Assembly: GCA_044432945.1 (NCBI GenBank)
Contig: JAWXUD010000019.1
Span: forward strand, 1 to 34,584
From: JAWXUD01 sp044432945
Lineage (GTDB): Bacteria > Cyanobacteriota > Vampirovibrionia > Gastranaerophilales > Gastranaerophilaceae
DNA: 34,584 nucleotides
Direction: 5' to 3'
Shown: positions 1 to 8,030 of the stretch, in pieces
Layout: the number at the start of each line of letters is the position of its first letter
Numbering within the stretch: the first letter of the stretch is position 1
Notes under the pieces: generated by a model
The model's database searches: none
What the model was told of the DNA's origin: nothing
Seen by the model: only the letters and a program-made list of their open reading frames with translations
Position numbers and translations under genes: made by a program

Positions 1-250
1 CCCTAATACAGCATTTGAAATAGGTTCAAAAACTAGCGATCCATTAGCTATGTATTTAACAGATATCGCTACGATTTCAGCTAACTTAGCAGGAATTCCA
101 GGAATGAGCTTGCCTGCTGGATTTGATAAAGATGGCATGCCAATAGGATTACAAATCTTAGCACCACAATTAAAAGAAGCGACTTTATTTAATGCGGCTC
201 ACAAATTTGAAAGAGCTAACGATTATTATTTACAATTGGCTAAAATTTAA
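1..250 (+). CDS. gatA: Glutamyl/aspartyl-tRNA amidotransferase subunit A, C-terminal fragment
   Basis: This is the last 82 codons of a gene that enters from the left edge; the frame is open from base 2 to the TAA. GatA is the amidase subunit of GatCAB, which converts Glu-tRNA(Gln) and/or Asp-tRNA(Asn) to the amidated forms. The tail PNTAFEIG...DPLAMYLTDI...NLAGIPGMSLPAG...MPIGLQILAP is the typical GatA C-terminal signature after the Ser-cisSer-Lys amidase core, which lies outside the window. A strong hairpin terminator follows at 273, so this is the end of its transcript. GatCAB in the genome fits with the aspS at 30205 possibly being a non-discriminating enzyme, but that is inference. Confidence 0.93.
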   Translation, partial: PNTAFEIGSKTSDPLAMYLTDIATISANLAGIPGMSLPAGFDKDGMPIGLQILAPQLKEATLFNAAHKFERANDYYLQLAKI

Positions 251-272
251 TAATATAATTATTTATAATAAG

Positions 273-312
273 GCAAAAAAAAGAAAACGAATTTATCGTT
301 TTCTTTTTTTGC
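273..312 (+). terminator. Rho-independent terminator after gatA
   Basis: An 18-nt arm (273-290) pairs with 296-312 around a 5-nt loop, with one base bulged. The descending arm carries a T7 run. It lies 23 nt after the gatA stop. Confidence 0.85.
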
Positions 313-333
313 TTTCCTCTTTCCTCTTTCCTC
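313..333 (+). repeat. Three perfect tandem copies of TTTCCTC
   Basis: Units lie at 313-319, 320-326 and 327-333. On the minus strand they read GAGGAAA three times. They sit directly after the gatA terminator and ahead of the crotonase promoter region. The copy number is low and the stretch could be chance in a pyrimidine-rich tract. Confidence 0.6.
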
Positions 334-408
334 TTTACCCAAAATCCCCCTAAAGCAGAATAAAAAATTAAAAAATATAATTAATAATAAAAAAATATAG
401 GAGGAAAA

Positions 409-1245
409 ATGACATATACTACATTTAAAACTACAAAAGAAAATCACATATTAGAGGTAACATTTGATTATCCACTAGTAAATATTCAAGATGTAAAAAT
501 GCTAGATGACCTGAATTTATTGGCTCAAGAGCTAGAAAAATGCACTGACACAAAAGTTGTTATATTTAAATCTTCAAACCCAGAAATTTTTGTAGCCCAC
601 GCTGATACAAATTTTTTAAAAGATATTTCGACAACTGCTGTCGCATTAGAAAATGTCGAACTTTCATACCTACAAACAACTTTAAAAAGAATAAATGAAT
701 TATCACAAGTAACGATCGCACAAATCGAAGGATATTGTCGTGGTGGAGGGAATGAATTCGCACTAGCTTGCGATATGAGGTTTGCTGATATAGATAAAGC
801 AATATTTATGCAAATGGAAGTAGGCATGGGCATTTTACCTTGTGGTGGTGGTGCTTCTAGGTTATCACGACTAACAGGGATTGGACGTGCTTTAGAAATA
901 ATTCTTAGTGGTCGTGATTTTAATGCTAAGGAAGCTCAAAAATATGGAATGATTAACAAAGCGTTCAAAAAAGATGATTTACACAAATATGTGAATGATT
1001 TATCTCAAAGAATTGCTCAATTCCCATTTGGCTCGATAAAAGCCTGCAAAAAGGCGATTTATGCATCAAGTAATTTGACAATAAATGAAGCCTTAAAACA
1101 CGAAGCCTTTTGGTTATACCAAGCCACAAGCACAACGCCAGCGATAAAACGTTTTACGATAGCTGATGAAACAGGGTTTGAGTATAAAATGGAAAACCAA
1201 AGAAATTTTGAACAAGCACTGATTGATTTACAAGAAATAGAATAA
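409..1245 (+). CDS. Enoyl-CoA hydratase/isomerase (crotonase) family protein
   Basis: A 278-residue protein of crotonase-fold length, expected in the cytosol and acting on a CoA thioester. The oxyanion-hole region is GYCRGGGNEFALACD (about 108-122), and a second glutamate lies in MEVGMGILPCGGGASRL (E137). E116 and E137 correspond by position to the two catalytic acids of enoyl-CoA hydratases (family knowledge plus my alignment by eye). The C-terminal third is the usual helical trimerisation part. A strong Shine-Dalgarno (AGGAGGAAAA) precedes the ATG. The gene is flanked by terminators at 273 and 1252, so it is probably transcribed alone. No other beta-oxidation gene is nearby, so the substrate is unknown; an isomerase, hydratase or decarboxylase role is equally possible. 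Confidence 0.85.
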   Translation: MTYTTFKTTKENHILEVTFDYPLVNIQDVKMLDDLNLLAQELEKCTDTKVVIFKSSNPEIFVAHADTNFLKDISTTAVALENVELSYLQTTLKRINELSQVTIAQIEGYCRGGGNEFALACDMRFADIDKAIFMQMEVGMGILPCGGGASRLSRLTGIGRALEIILSGRDFNAKEAQKYGMINKAFKKDDLHKYVNDLSQRIAQFPFGSIKACKKAIYASSNLTINEALKHEAFWLYQATSTTPAIKRFTIADETGFEYKMENQRNFEQALIDLQEIE

Positions 1246-1251
1246 ATATAT

Positions 1252-1280
1252 AAATGCCCCTTTAATTAAAGGGGCATTTT
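1252..1280. terminator. Bidirectional terminator between convergent genes
   Basis: The hairpin AAATGCCCCTTTAATT... has a GCCCCTTT/AAAGGGGC stem with A and T runs on its outer sides, so it can work on both strands. It separates the crotonase gene (+) from the pseudopilin-like gene (-), whose stop is at 1313. Confidence 0.85.
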
Positions 1281-1312
1281 AACTATACAAACTTAATACT
1301 TGTCTAAAAACA

Positions 1313-2443
1313 CTACTGCACGCAACGAACTTTTGCATTACCTGATGAATGCTTGTAATTACCACCATATCCTGCATAATTTGCATAAAGCCAACGGCGA
1401 TTAGCTTGCAGCATAGTAGAATTTGATGACCAATAATAAGTACCAACAGTTAGATCTAATTCTTCAAACCTATCCTCATCATAATCAGCATAAGTCGTGC
1501 CACTAGTAGTAACAGATGTATCATATAAATAACTTGCTAACTCTGCCCATTCTGAATTTGAGGGCAAATTCCTATCAGCCTCAGCACAAGCTTTCAACGC
1601 TCCTGCCCAATAATTTGTAGCACAGCTAGATGGCTCTATAGAGATTGCAATACTGCTACTTGATAAATTATTCTCATCAGATATATTTGCATAAGTAAAA
1701 TTGCTGTCCCACTCACTTGTGCCATCACAAGTATTAATTGATGTGAAATACATATCTTTCAAATCCCACTTTGCATCACCTAGCAAATAATAAGCATAGA
1801 TTTTAGAATTCATAGAAAAAATATCGCTTCCTAGTTTATTTTTACCTTTCTTACCATTAACATCATAAATTATAGAAATACATTGTAGCGCAGCTGCTCG
1901 ATCTCCCTTAGTGTCATATGGATCTAACCACTCACAATCCTTGCTATAATTGACTATCGCTGAAACACCATCAGCCACAATTATTCCCATGTTTGTTGAT
2001 GGAAATGAACTCGCTTTTGAATCATACGCAATATCTGTTCCATTTTTTAAATCCTCAAGTGAATGTGTTGTGTTTTCATTGTCAAATATCTCATCGCCAA
2101 AACAACTAACCAAATCCCCACTATCACAAACTTCATTAATTTTTAAATATTTCCCTAATTCTTCAACAAAATCCTCGGCTGAACTATAACCAGTTAGTTT
2201 TTCATGAAATCTCATCTGATTCATCGCTTCCTCTAAACGATATTCAAACAATTCTCTTTTACGTTCATAAGCATTACTTTGATAATTACTAAACAAAGTA
2301 GGCAAAGTCATCGCTGAAACTACTCCAATAATGCCTAAAGTAATTAAAACCTCAGCTAATGTAAACCCCTTTTTTGAAGCTGAAATTTGCAAGAAACTCA
2401 ACTTTACTACATTTTTCAACATCATTTCTAATCTATTTTTCAC
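1313..2443 (-). CDS. Type IV pseudopilin-like protein with lectin-like C-terminal domain (copy 1)
   Basis: A 376-residue protein. Residues 24-46 (KKG|FTLAEV then a hydrophobic helix) are a prepilin-peptidase site: cleavage after G26 gives F27 as +1 and E31 as the conserved Glu+5. The central block NMGIIVADGVSAIVNY...CEWLDPYD and the NYWAGALKAC segment are shared with the other two copies in this window (8031 and 33869). The tail, YYWSSNSTM...AKVRCVQ, resembles DUF1566/C-type-lectin-like folds. The start is GTG with GGAGG just upstream; this gives an unusually long 26-residue leader, and an internal ATG-ATG at codons 7-8 is an alternative. The protein is probably an exported surface or pilus-tip component (inference). 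It is divergent from the XRE gene at 2544, with a 16-bp palindrome between them. Confidence 0.85.
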   Translation of the reverse strand: MKNRLEMMLKNVVKLSFLQISASKKGFTLAEVLITLGIIGVVSAMTLPTLFSNYQSNAYERKRELFEYRLEEAMNQMRFHEKLTGYSSAEDFVEELGKYLKINEVCDSGDLVSCFGDEIFDNENTTHSLEDLKNGTDIAYDSKASSFPSTNMGIIVADGVSAIVNYSKDCEWLDPYDTKGDRAAALQCISIIYDVNGKKGKNKLGSDIFSMNSKIYAYYLLGDAKWDLKDMYFTSINTCDGTSEWDSNFTYANISDENNLSSSSIAISIEPSSCATNYWAGALKACAEADRNLPSNSEWAELASYLYDTSVTTSGTTYADYDEDRFEELDLTVGTYYWSSNSTMLQANRRWLYANYAGYGGNYKHSSGNAKVRCVQ

Positions 2444-2474
2444 ACAACCTCCATAATTGCTTTATCTCTTTTTT

Positions 2475-2490
2475 AATAGATATATCTATT
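2475..2490. promoter_or_regulatory. 16-bp perfect palindrome, candidate operator
   Basis: AATAGATATATCTATT is a perfect palindrome in the 100-bp divergent region between the pseudopilin-like gene (start 2443) and the XRE gene (start 2544). It lies where the pseudopilin promoter should be. I infer it to be the site for the neighbouring XRE protein. The region is very A+T-rich, which raises the chance of accidental palindromes. Confidence 0.5.
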
Positions 2491-2531
2491 TTAATATATA
2501 TATATCATCTAGAATATAAAAAAGCAAGTGT

Positions 2532-2543
2532 TAAGATTAGGTA
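2532..2543 (+). promoter_or_regulatory. Candidate leaderless promoter of the XRE gene
   Basis: The hexamer TAAGAT (2532-2537) lies exactly 6 nt before the ATG at 2544, with no Shine-Dalgarno between. The same spacing is seen before dxr, aroA and other XRE genes in this window. No convincing -35 is visible. Confidence 0.4.
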
Positions 2544-2774
2544 ATGAAAAAATGCTTAAATAATACATTTTTGGAAAAAGTTGGATTAAAAATTCGCTTA
2601 ATCCGAAAAAAAAAGGGATTATCTCAAGAAGAATTAGCAGAAATCTGTGAAAGTGCAACAGCCTACATCGGCACAATTGAGCGTGGAATACAAAATCCTT
2701 CTTTATTATTATTAAAAAAAATAGCAGATGCACTAGATATAAATATATGCGAAATATTTGATTTTACTATATAA
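2544..2774 (+). CDS. XRE-family HTH transcriptional regulator (copy 1)
   Basis: A 76-residue single-domain Cro/C1-type DNA-binding protein. The helix-turn-helix core runs from about residue 15 to 71: IRLIRKKKGLSQEELAEIC, then AYIGTIERG and the PSLLLLKKIADALDI helix. There is no effector or protease domain. It is head-to-head with pseudopilin copy 1, so repression of that gene and of itself through the palindrome at 2475 is the simplest inference. The start lacks a Shine-Dalgarno sequence. It is similar in size to the XRE gene at 7697, which is also paired with a pseudopilin. Confidence 0.88.
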   Translation: MKKCLNNTFLEKVGLKIRLIRKKKGLSQEELAEICESATAYIGTIERGIQNPSLLLLKKIADALDINICEIFDFTI

Positions 2775-2799
2775 ATTAGCAAAAACACAATAAAAATAT

Positions 2800-2832
2800 A
2801 GAACTCCATAAAGCTTCGCTTTATGGGGTTCT
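2800..2832. terminator. 15-bp stem hairpin, possible terminator
   Basis: Arms 2800-2814 and 2818-2832 pair fully (one G.T) around TTC. It lies after the XRE gene on the plus strand and beyond the tRNA-Asp terminator on the minus strand. A T-rich stretch follows only on the minus strand, so it may act as a second terminator there. Confidence 0.5.
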
Positions 2833-2857
2833 CGCCTCGTTGCAATCTATACACTAA

Positions 2858-2886
2858 AAAAGGCTTCTGATAAACAGAAGCCTTTT
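2858..2886 (-). terminator. Terminator of tRNA-Asp
   Basis: A perfect 12-bp stem, AAAAGGCTTCTG/CAGAAGCCTTTT, with a 5-nt loop, starting 4 nt past the tRNA 3' end. The minus-strand descending arm ends in a T run. Confidence 0.85.
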
Positions 2887-2889
2887 AAA

Positions 2890-2966
2890 TGGCGGGACTG
2901 ACGAGGCTCGAACTCGCGACCTCATGCGTGACAGGCATGCGCTCTAACCAACTGAGCTACAATCCC
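2890..2966 (-). tRNA. tRNA-Asp (GTC), CCA encoded
   Basis: A 77-nt cloverleaf read on the minus strand: acceptor GGGATTG/CAGTCCC, D arm GCTC/GAGC, anticodon stem CATGC/GCATG with loop CTGTCAC (anticodon GTC), and T arm GCGAG-TTCGAGC-CTCGT. The discriminator is G and CCA is encoded. The other two tRNAs in the window do not encode CCA. Confidence 0.95.
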
Positions 2967-3251
2967 AAAATATTTCTTTTTCAACATGTCAATTTATTGC
3001 TAAACCTTTCGACAAGTTCTATTATAATATGCTGATTTTTTTTTTGCAAGAGCTTTTTTAATATATTTTAATATTCTTGTTTATCAACCAGTTAACTTTC
3101 CACAACTCTCACTTTCAATTCGCTTTCAATTCGCTTGTAAACATTTGTAAACATTTTCTTCAGCATGATTAAAGTAAATACAAAAATATACCGTATATAT
3201 AGATAATCAAGAATAATTTGTTACTAAAATCGAAAGGAAAGCGTTACTACA
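2967..3251 (+). promoter_or_regulatory. 285-bp intergenic region with two short tandem repeats upstream of the MGLAASQAR gene
   Basis: No gene is visible. An 11-bp unit CTTTCAATTCG is repeated perfectly twice (3112-3133), directly followed by a 10-bp unit TTGTAAACAT repeated perfectly twice (3135-3154). A related TTGTAAACATT also occurs upstream of the GH57 gene (about 11684). These could be regulator sites for the gene at 3252. A purine-rich AAAGGAAAG stretch about 12 nt before the ATG may serve as ribosome binding site. Confidence 0.55.
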
Positions 3252-4907
3252 ATGGGATTAGCAGCTTCACAAGCAAGATTATTAACCATAACCTCACGCA
3301 AAGCTAGTTGCGAAAGTGATTCTATGTCAATCGCTCAACAAAAGCTTTCGATTACTCGTGAATTAGCAACCGCTACTTCTGATTATTCTAACGCTCTTGA
3401 TGCAACATGTCTTGTTTGGGACACCTCAAATTGCTCAAGTGATGTTGATACAGCAACAACATATGATTTTTCATACGATGCGATGTACACACCATCTGCA
3501 TTAAATGGTTATGAACCATACGTTTTGACAGATAGATATGGCTCAGTAATCTTAAACGATAAAATGTTAACCGCTGCAGAAACTGCTGGCATTGCTTCAA
3601 ATGGAAGCACAACCCCAACTGCTACTGGTTATGCAGATTTTATTGAAGCATTAGGTGTTCAAAATTATATCTCATACACTCAAGTTGATACCTTGACCAG
3701 CGAAATAAGAGCTGATGAAGCCGCAGGAACATATGACGATAGCAATGTTTATGATTTTTACGATAGCGATGTCGGTATTGGCGGAGAACCAATCGATAAA
3801 AGCAGTGCAACTATTGTTAACTTGACTACTTTAATATCAAACGTGAAAAGTAACTCTAGTGATTCTGCCGCATCTGAGGATCCTAGTTATTATAATGCTG
3901 TGAATTTTGATTTTAGCACTTTAACATATTACCCAACTGAAGATAGCAGTAACACTAATACAGGTGCACTTGACTATGGTAATTTATATGTTGATGATAG
4001 CAAAAAAGATGATGACACTATAATTAGTTTAACAGACTTTTTCATTGATGACATATGCTATGTAAGTGAAAATAACACTGATCAAGAAGATGCTTTAATG
4101 GAAGTGACCGCTATAGTTAAAGCTATGATCACATCTTTAGAGACAATTTTTGCCGAAGATGCACAAAGCTCTGCTGCATTTGAATATGCTGAATACCAAA
4201 TAGAGCAATTACTAAACTCAGATGCATATAGCTATAGTTCTAGCACTAGCACCAAGATCTCAGACAAAGCTGATGATTACAACGGCTGGGTTGATGCTGA
4301 TAGCGGCTGGTTTGATGCTGATAGCGGAATATGGGCGATAAATCTTTCTAATGTTATGAAATCATTCTTGACATACTACGCTCAAGCTGCAAGTAGTTTT
4401 GATTCTACATATACTGCAACAGGCTTGTCCTCTGAATCAAATTATGTTACAGATGATCCTGATTACTATTACGTACTAACAAATGAAGATGCTGTTGATG
4501 AACAAGATTTACTTGTAGCTGATTTTTATAGCAGTTTATACAACAACATTTGTACAAAAGGTTATACCTCTGCAAATGGCGATATTGATGATCCTGACTA
4601 TCTAGCTAGTGCTATACAAAGTGCTCAGATTTTCATAACAACAATGTATGATGATTATAACTATTACCAAATCGCATACACTCAAGCTGATTGCGTTGTT
4701 GAAGTTGAAGATACAGAAGCTATAGCTAGAGCAGAATTAGAATATTTACAAATCCAAGCCGAATTAGATTATAAAGAAGAAGAATTAGACTTAGAATTAC
4801 AAACAATTGATTTAGAATTGTCATCACTTAACACTGAATTAGAAACTGTAAAAAGTTTAGTCACCAGCAGTGTTGAAAGAGCGTTCACGATGTTTAGTAG
4901 TGGCTAA
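3252..4907 (+). CDS. Large MGLAASQAR-type protein, probable exported or filament-like component
   Basis: A 551-residue acidic protein, very rich in Asp, Ser, Tyr and Thr. The N-terminus MGLAASQARLLTITSRKASCE is helical and clearly related to that of the 323-residue protein at 15633 (MGMAASQARYIALSARKSN). The last 60 or so residues (from about 490) are a long charged coiled coil ending ELETVKSLVTSSVERAFTMF, again matching the end of the 15633 protein. The middle is unrelated, low in Lys/Arg, and holds a 7-residue tandem duplication (GWVDADS/GWFDADS, about 345-358). There is no signal peptide. Helical ends that could pack together around a variable middle resemble flagellin, hook-associated or type III secretion filament subunits, but I see no homology to name. 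It is followed by secA after 107 bp. Function unknown. Confidence 0.75.
   Translation: MGLAASQARLLTITSRKASCESDSMSIAQQKLSITRELATATSDYSNALDATCLVWDTSNCSSDVDTATTYDFSYDAMYTPSALNGYEPYVLTDRYGSVILNDKMLTAAETAGIASNGSTTPTATGYADFIEALGVQNYISYTQVDTLTSEIRADEAAGTYDDSNVYDFYDSDVGIGGEPIDKSSATIVNLTTLISNVKSNSSDSAASEDPSYYNAVNFDFSTLTYYPTEDSSNTNTGALDYGNLYVDDSKKDDDTIISLTDFFIDDICYVSENNTDQEDALMEVTAIVKAMITSLETIFAEDAQSSAAFEYAEYQIEQLLNSDAYSYSSSTSTKISDKADDYNGWVDADSGWFDADSGIWAINLSNVMKSFLTYYAQAASSFDSTYTATGLSSESNYVTDDPDYYYVLTNEDAVDEQDLLVADFYSSLYNNICTKGYTSANGDIDDPDYLASAIQSAQIFITTMYDDYNYYQIAYTQADCVVEVEDTEAIARAELEYLQIQAELDYKEEELDLELQTIDLELSSLNTELETVKSLVTSSVERAFTMFSSG
4283..4324 (+). repeat. In-frame 21-bp tandem duplication
   Basis: Two 21-nt units (4283-4303 and 4304-4324) differ at one base and encode GWVDADS/GWFDADS. 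The D-A-D-S-G pattern looks like an acidic loop that might bind calcium, but this is speculative. Confidence 0.85.
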
Positions 4908-5014
4908 TAAATAATCTATTCAAATAATTAAGATTTCCTTAATATATCTCATTTTTTCTGTATTTATGTTAATCTATACAAAGAAAGACCAGATATAGAG
5001 GGGAAATTTTTACA

Positions 5015-7648
5015 ATGATTAGTTTTTTATTAAAACTTTTAGGCGATCCAAATGAAAAAAAAGTTAAATCAATAATGCCGATTGTCGAACATATAAACGC
5101 ACTAGAACCAACTTTTGCAGAGATGAGTGATGATGAACTTAGGGCAAAAACTGACGAATTTAAAGCGATTTTAGAACAACGACCAACTTCTAAAGATCTC
5201 AAAGTTGACAAAAAATTAGAAAAGGAAGCACTTGATAAAATCCTACCAGAAGCTTTTGCGACTGTACGTGAAGCTGGGAAAAGAGTTTTAAATATGCGTC
5301 ACTTTGATGTGCAACTAATCGGTGGATATTTTTTACACAACGCACACATCGCTGAGATGAGAACCGGTGAGGGCAAAACACTTGTTGCAACACTTCCTGC
5401 TTACCTTAACGCTTTAACAGGAAAAGGTGTTCATGTAATCACGGTAAACGATTATCTGGCTAAAAGAGATAGCGAGTGGATGGGCAAAATCTATAAATTC
5501 CTAGGGCTTTCTGTTGGTGTAATCCTTTCTGGTAGCCGTTCTGCTGAAGATTTTAACGTCAAAAAACAAGCATATGATTGTGACATTACTTATGGAACAA
5601 ATAATGAATTTGGATTTGATTACTTGAGAGATAACATGGCTGGAAGCGTTGAGCTACTTGTTCAAAGACCTTACAACTACGCAATTATCGATGAAGTTGA
5701 TAGCATTTTAATCGATGAAGCTAGAACTCCATTAATTATTAGCGGAAGACTTGAAAAATCGGCTGAAACTTATCAAATGATGTCAAAAATCGCTCCTCAA
5801 TTAGAAAAAAATGTTGATTATGAGGTAGATGAAAAAAATAAAAACATAATCTTGACTGAAGATGGCATCGATCACGCTCAAGAACTTTTACAAGTAACTG
5901 ATTTGTTTGATATCAATACGCAATACGCACACCATTTGTTACAAGCCATAAAAGCAAAAGAATTATTTGTAAAAGATACTGATTACGTTGTTAAAAATAA
6001 TGAGGTAATGATTGTTGATGAGTTTACTGGTCGTTTGATGGAAGGTAGACGCTGGTCAGAAGGGCTTCATCAAGCAGTCGAAGCAAAAGAAGGTGTTAAA
6101 ATTCAAGATGAAACCCAAACCCTAGCATCTATAACATTTCAAAACCTTTTCAGATTATACCCTAAATTATCAGGTATGACTGGTACTGCGATGACCGAAG
6201 AAGCTGAATTTGGCAAGATTTATAACCTCGAAGTTACAACAATTCCTACAAATAAAAACGACATAAGAGTAAATAACGCAGATGTTATCTATAAAACAGA
6301 AAAACAAAAATACCTCTCTGTCGTTGAAGACGCTATTCAAATGCACAAACTCGGCAGACCTGTTCTTGTTGGGACTGTCAGCATAGAGAAGTCTGAATAT
6401 ATTTCATCATTATTGAAACAACGTGGAATAAAACATAATGTATTAAACGCAAAACACCACGCTAAAGAAGCTTATATCATCGCTCAAGCAGGACGTATTG
6501 GAGCTATCACAATCGCTACTAACATGGCTGGGCGTGGAACAGATATCTTATTAGGTGGTAACGCCGAATATTTGGCTAAAGAAAATTTAGACGAACTTAA
6601 TCTTGATACAAACAGCCAAGAATATGAACAAAAGAAAAACGAATTTTTAGAAGAAGCACGCAATATTACAGAAGCTGAACACGCTAAAGTTATAGAGGTT
6701 GGTGGGTTACACGTAATAGGCACAGAACGCCACGAATCACGAAGAATCGACAACCAACTAAGAGGACGTGCTGCACGTCAAGGCGACCCTGGCTCTACTA
6801 GATTTTTCTTATCATTAGAAGACAATCTTATGAGAATATTCGGCGGTGACAAAATTACTGCACTTATGGACATGCTCAATGTCGATGAAAAAATGGCGAT
6901 TGAATCTTCACTAATCTCGAACCAAATTCAATCTGCTCAGAAAAAAGTTGAAACATCTCACTTTGATATGAGAAAAAATGTTTTAGAATATGATGATGTT
7001 ATAAACGTTCAACGTGAAAAGTTTTACACACAACGCCGTAAGGTACTTGCAGGCAAAAATTTATCTGATGATGTGACATTTATGATAGAAAAAGAACTCG
7101 ATAGAATTCTTAGAAGCTATATCTCACCTGAACAATCACCAGAAGAATATATCTATGAAGACCTTGAAACTATGATAAAAGAAATTCATTCAGTTATGCC
7201 ACAACTTACGCATTTTGAAATCAAAGATGTTCAAGGACTTAGATTTGACAAAGTTTATGATAAATTAAGAAGCTTCGCTTTTGATGCTTACAAAACACAC
7301 GAACAAGATATCGTAAATTTTTACAACGAAGTTCTTGTCAAATATGACGAAAATTTCACCCCGCACATAGCATTTAGTGAAAGTAACGTAATAAGAAATC
7401 TAGAAAAAGATGTCCTATTACGTGTCGTTGATAACAAATGGATTGATCATCTGCACAATATCGATATGCTTAGAGATGGTATCGGACTAAGAGCGTACGG
7501 ACAAAAAGATCCACTTATTGAATATAAACGTGAAGCCTATGAAATGTTTAATAAAATGATTTATGAAATTCAAGGCGATACCGTAAAACATTTGTTTAGA
7601 ACAAAATTTGGTATTCAAATAGTAAATAATCCAAATCAAAATGTATAA
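5015..7648 (+). CDS. secA: Preprotein translocase ATPase SecA
   Basis: An 877-residue motor ATPase that drives proteins through SecYEG at the inner membrane. Walker A is MRTGEGKT (115-122, Lys121). Further on are IDEVDSILIDEAR (Walker B region), the preprotein-crosslinking domain, SGMTGTA, NMAGRGTDILLGGN and RGRAARQGDPGS of NBD2, then the helical scaffold and wing domains. The protein ends shortly after FGIQIV, so the Cys-rich zinc-binding SecB-interaction tail found in many SecAs is missing; that is normal for some lineages. The Shine-Dalgarno is GAGGGGAAA. A terminator follows at 7664. The gene stands alone between accessory genes, with its own promoter region at about 4920-5000. Confidence 0.98.
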   Translation: MISFLLKLLGDPNEKKVKSIMPIVEHINALEPTFAEMSDDELRAKTDEFKAILEQRPTSKDLKVDKKLEKEALDKILPEAFATVREAGKRVLNMRHFDVQLIGGYFLHNAHIAEMRTGEGKTLVATLPAYLNALTGKGVHVITVNDYLAKRDSEWMGKIYKFLGLSVGVILSGSRSAEDFNVKKQAYDCDITYGTNNEFGFDYLRDNMAGSVELLVQRPYNYAIIDEVDSILIDEARTPLIISGRLEKSAETYQMMSKIAPQLEKNVDYEVDEKNKNIILTEDGIDHAQELLQVTDLFDINTQYAHHLLQAIKAKELFVKDTDYVVKNNEVMIVDEFTGRLMEGRRWSEGLHQAVEAKEGVKIQDETQTLASITFQNLFRLYPKLSGMTGTAMTEEAEFGKIYNLEVTTIPTNKNDIRVNNADVIYKTEKQKYLSVVEDAIQMHKLGRPVLVGTVSIEKSEYISSLLKQRGIKHNVLNAKHHAKEAYIIAQAGRIGAITIATNMAGRGTDILLGGNAEYLAKENLDELNLDTNSQEYEQKKNEFLEEARNITEAEHAKVIEVGGLHVIGTERHESRRIDNQLRGRAARQGDPGSTRFFLSLEDNLMRIFGGDKITALMDMLNVDEKMAIESSLISNQIQSAQKKVETSHFDMRKNVLEYDDVINVQREKFYTQRRKVLAGKNLSDDVTFMIEKELDRILRSYISPEQSPEEYIYEDLETMIKEIHSVMPQLTHFEIKDVQGLRFDKVYDKLRSFAFDAYKTHEQDIVNFYNEVLVKYDENFTPHIAFSESNVIRNLEKDVLLRVVDNKWIDHLHNIDMLRDGIGLRAYGQKDPLIEYKREAYEMFNKMIYEIQGDTVKHLFRTKFGIQIVNNPNQNV

Positions 7649-7663
7649 ATATTATTAAAATAA

Positions 7664-7698
7664 AAAAAAGGCTATTAATATAATTAATAGCCTTTTTT
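7664..7698. terminator. Bidirectional terminator between secA and XRE
   Basis: GGCTATTAAT/ATTAATAGCC arms (7670-7679 and 7683-7692), flanked by at least six A and six T residues. It serves secA (+) and the convergent XRE gene (-), whose stop codon overlaps its edge. Confidence 0.88.
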
Positions 7699-7915
7699 AA
7701 AACTTACAGTTTATTATCTCTTCAACTAAAACCTCTAAGGCTTCCGCTATTTTATATAAAGTTTTTATTTTAAAATTAAATGCTCCTCTTTCTATGGCAC
7801 TAACAGAATTTGTACTTAATGAAGCCTTAAACCCCAATTCCTCCTGTGATACTCCTTTTTTCAACCTTATATATCTAATACTCTGCCCTAATTTAAATAA
7901 TAATTCATCTTTCAT
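7697..7915 (-). CDS. XRE-family HTH transcriptional regulator (copy 2)
   Basis: A 72-residue single HTH domain: IRYIRLKKGVSQEELGFKA, SVSAIERGAFN, then KIKTLYKIAEALEV. It has no extra domain. It is divergent from pseudopilin copy 2, whose start lies 115 bp away, and the gap is full of inverted TTGTATTA-type half-sites. On the minus strand TAAAAT sits exactly 6 nt before its ATG and there is no Shine-Dalgarno, so its mRNA may be leaderless. The likely role is to repress the pseudopilin and itself (inference). Confidence 0.88.
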   Translation of the reverse strand: MKDELLFKLGQSIRYIRLKKGVSQEELGFKASLSTNSVSAIERGAFNFKIKTLYKIAEALEVLVEEIINCKF

Positions 7916-7954
7916 TAAATCATTTTAGTATCTTGACAAGATTTAATCTAGCTT

Positions 7955-7996
7955 ATACAATTGTATTACTACATGTACACTTGTATTAATACAATT
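7955..7996. promoter_or_regulatory. Cluster of inverted repeats, candidate operator between XRE and pseudopilin copy 2
   Basis: ATACAATTGTAT (7955-7966) and TTGTATTAATACAA (7981-7994) are perfect palindromes. CAATTGTATTA (7958-7968) and TAATACAATTG (7986-7996) form an 11-bp inverted repeat, and TTGTATTA recurs directly with 20-bp spacing (7961 and 7981), two helical turns. This is what a cooperative dimeric repressor site looks like. Confidence 0.65.
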
Positions 7997-8030
7997 GCAA
8001 GTCATTATTTTGAATTAAAGGAGGTCACAA

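Noticed and set aside
525..833. Minus-strand ORFs inside the crotonase gene
   Set aside because: They are frame shadows of a well-supported enzyme gene and have no ribosome site of their own.
3061..3160. Replication-origin-like DnaA boxes (TTTCCACAA near 3098)
   Set aside because: There is a single imperfect match, no cluster of boxes, and no dnaA or dnaN nearby.
6484..6753. Minus-strand ORF inside secA
   Set aside because: It is antisense to the highly conserved NBD2 of SecA. Its length is explained by the codon bias of the sense strand.
2544..8030. XRE plus neighbour as toxin-antitoxin modules
   Set aside because: The partners are large pseudopilin-like proteins, not small toxins, and are divergent rather than in one operon.
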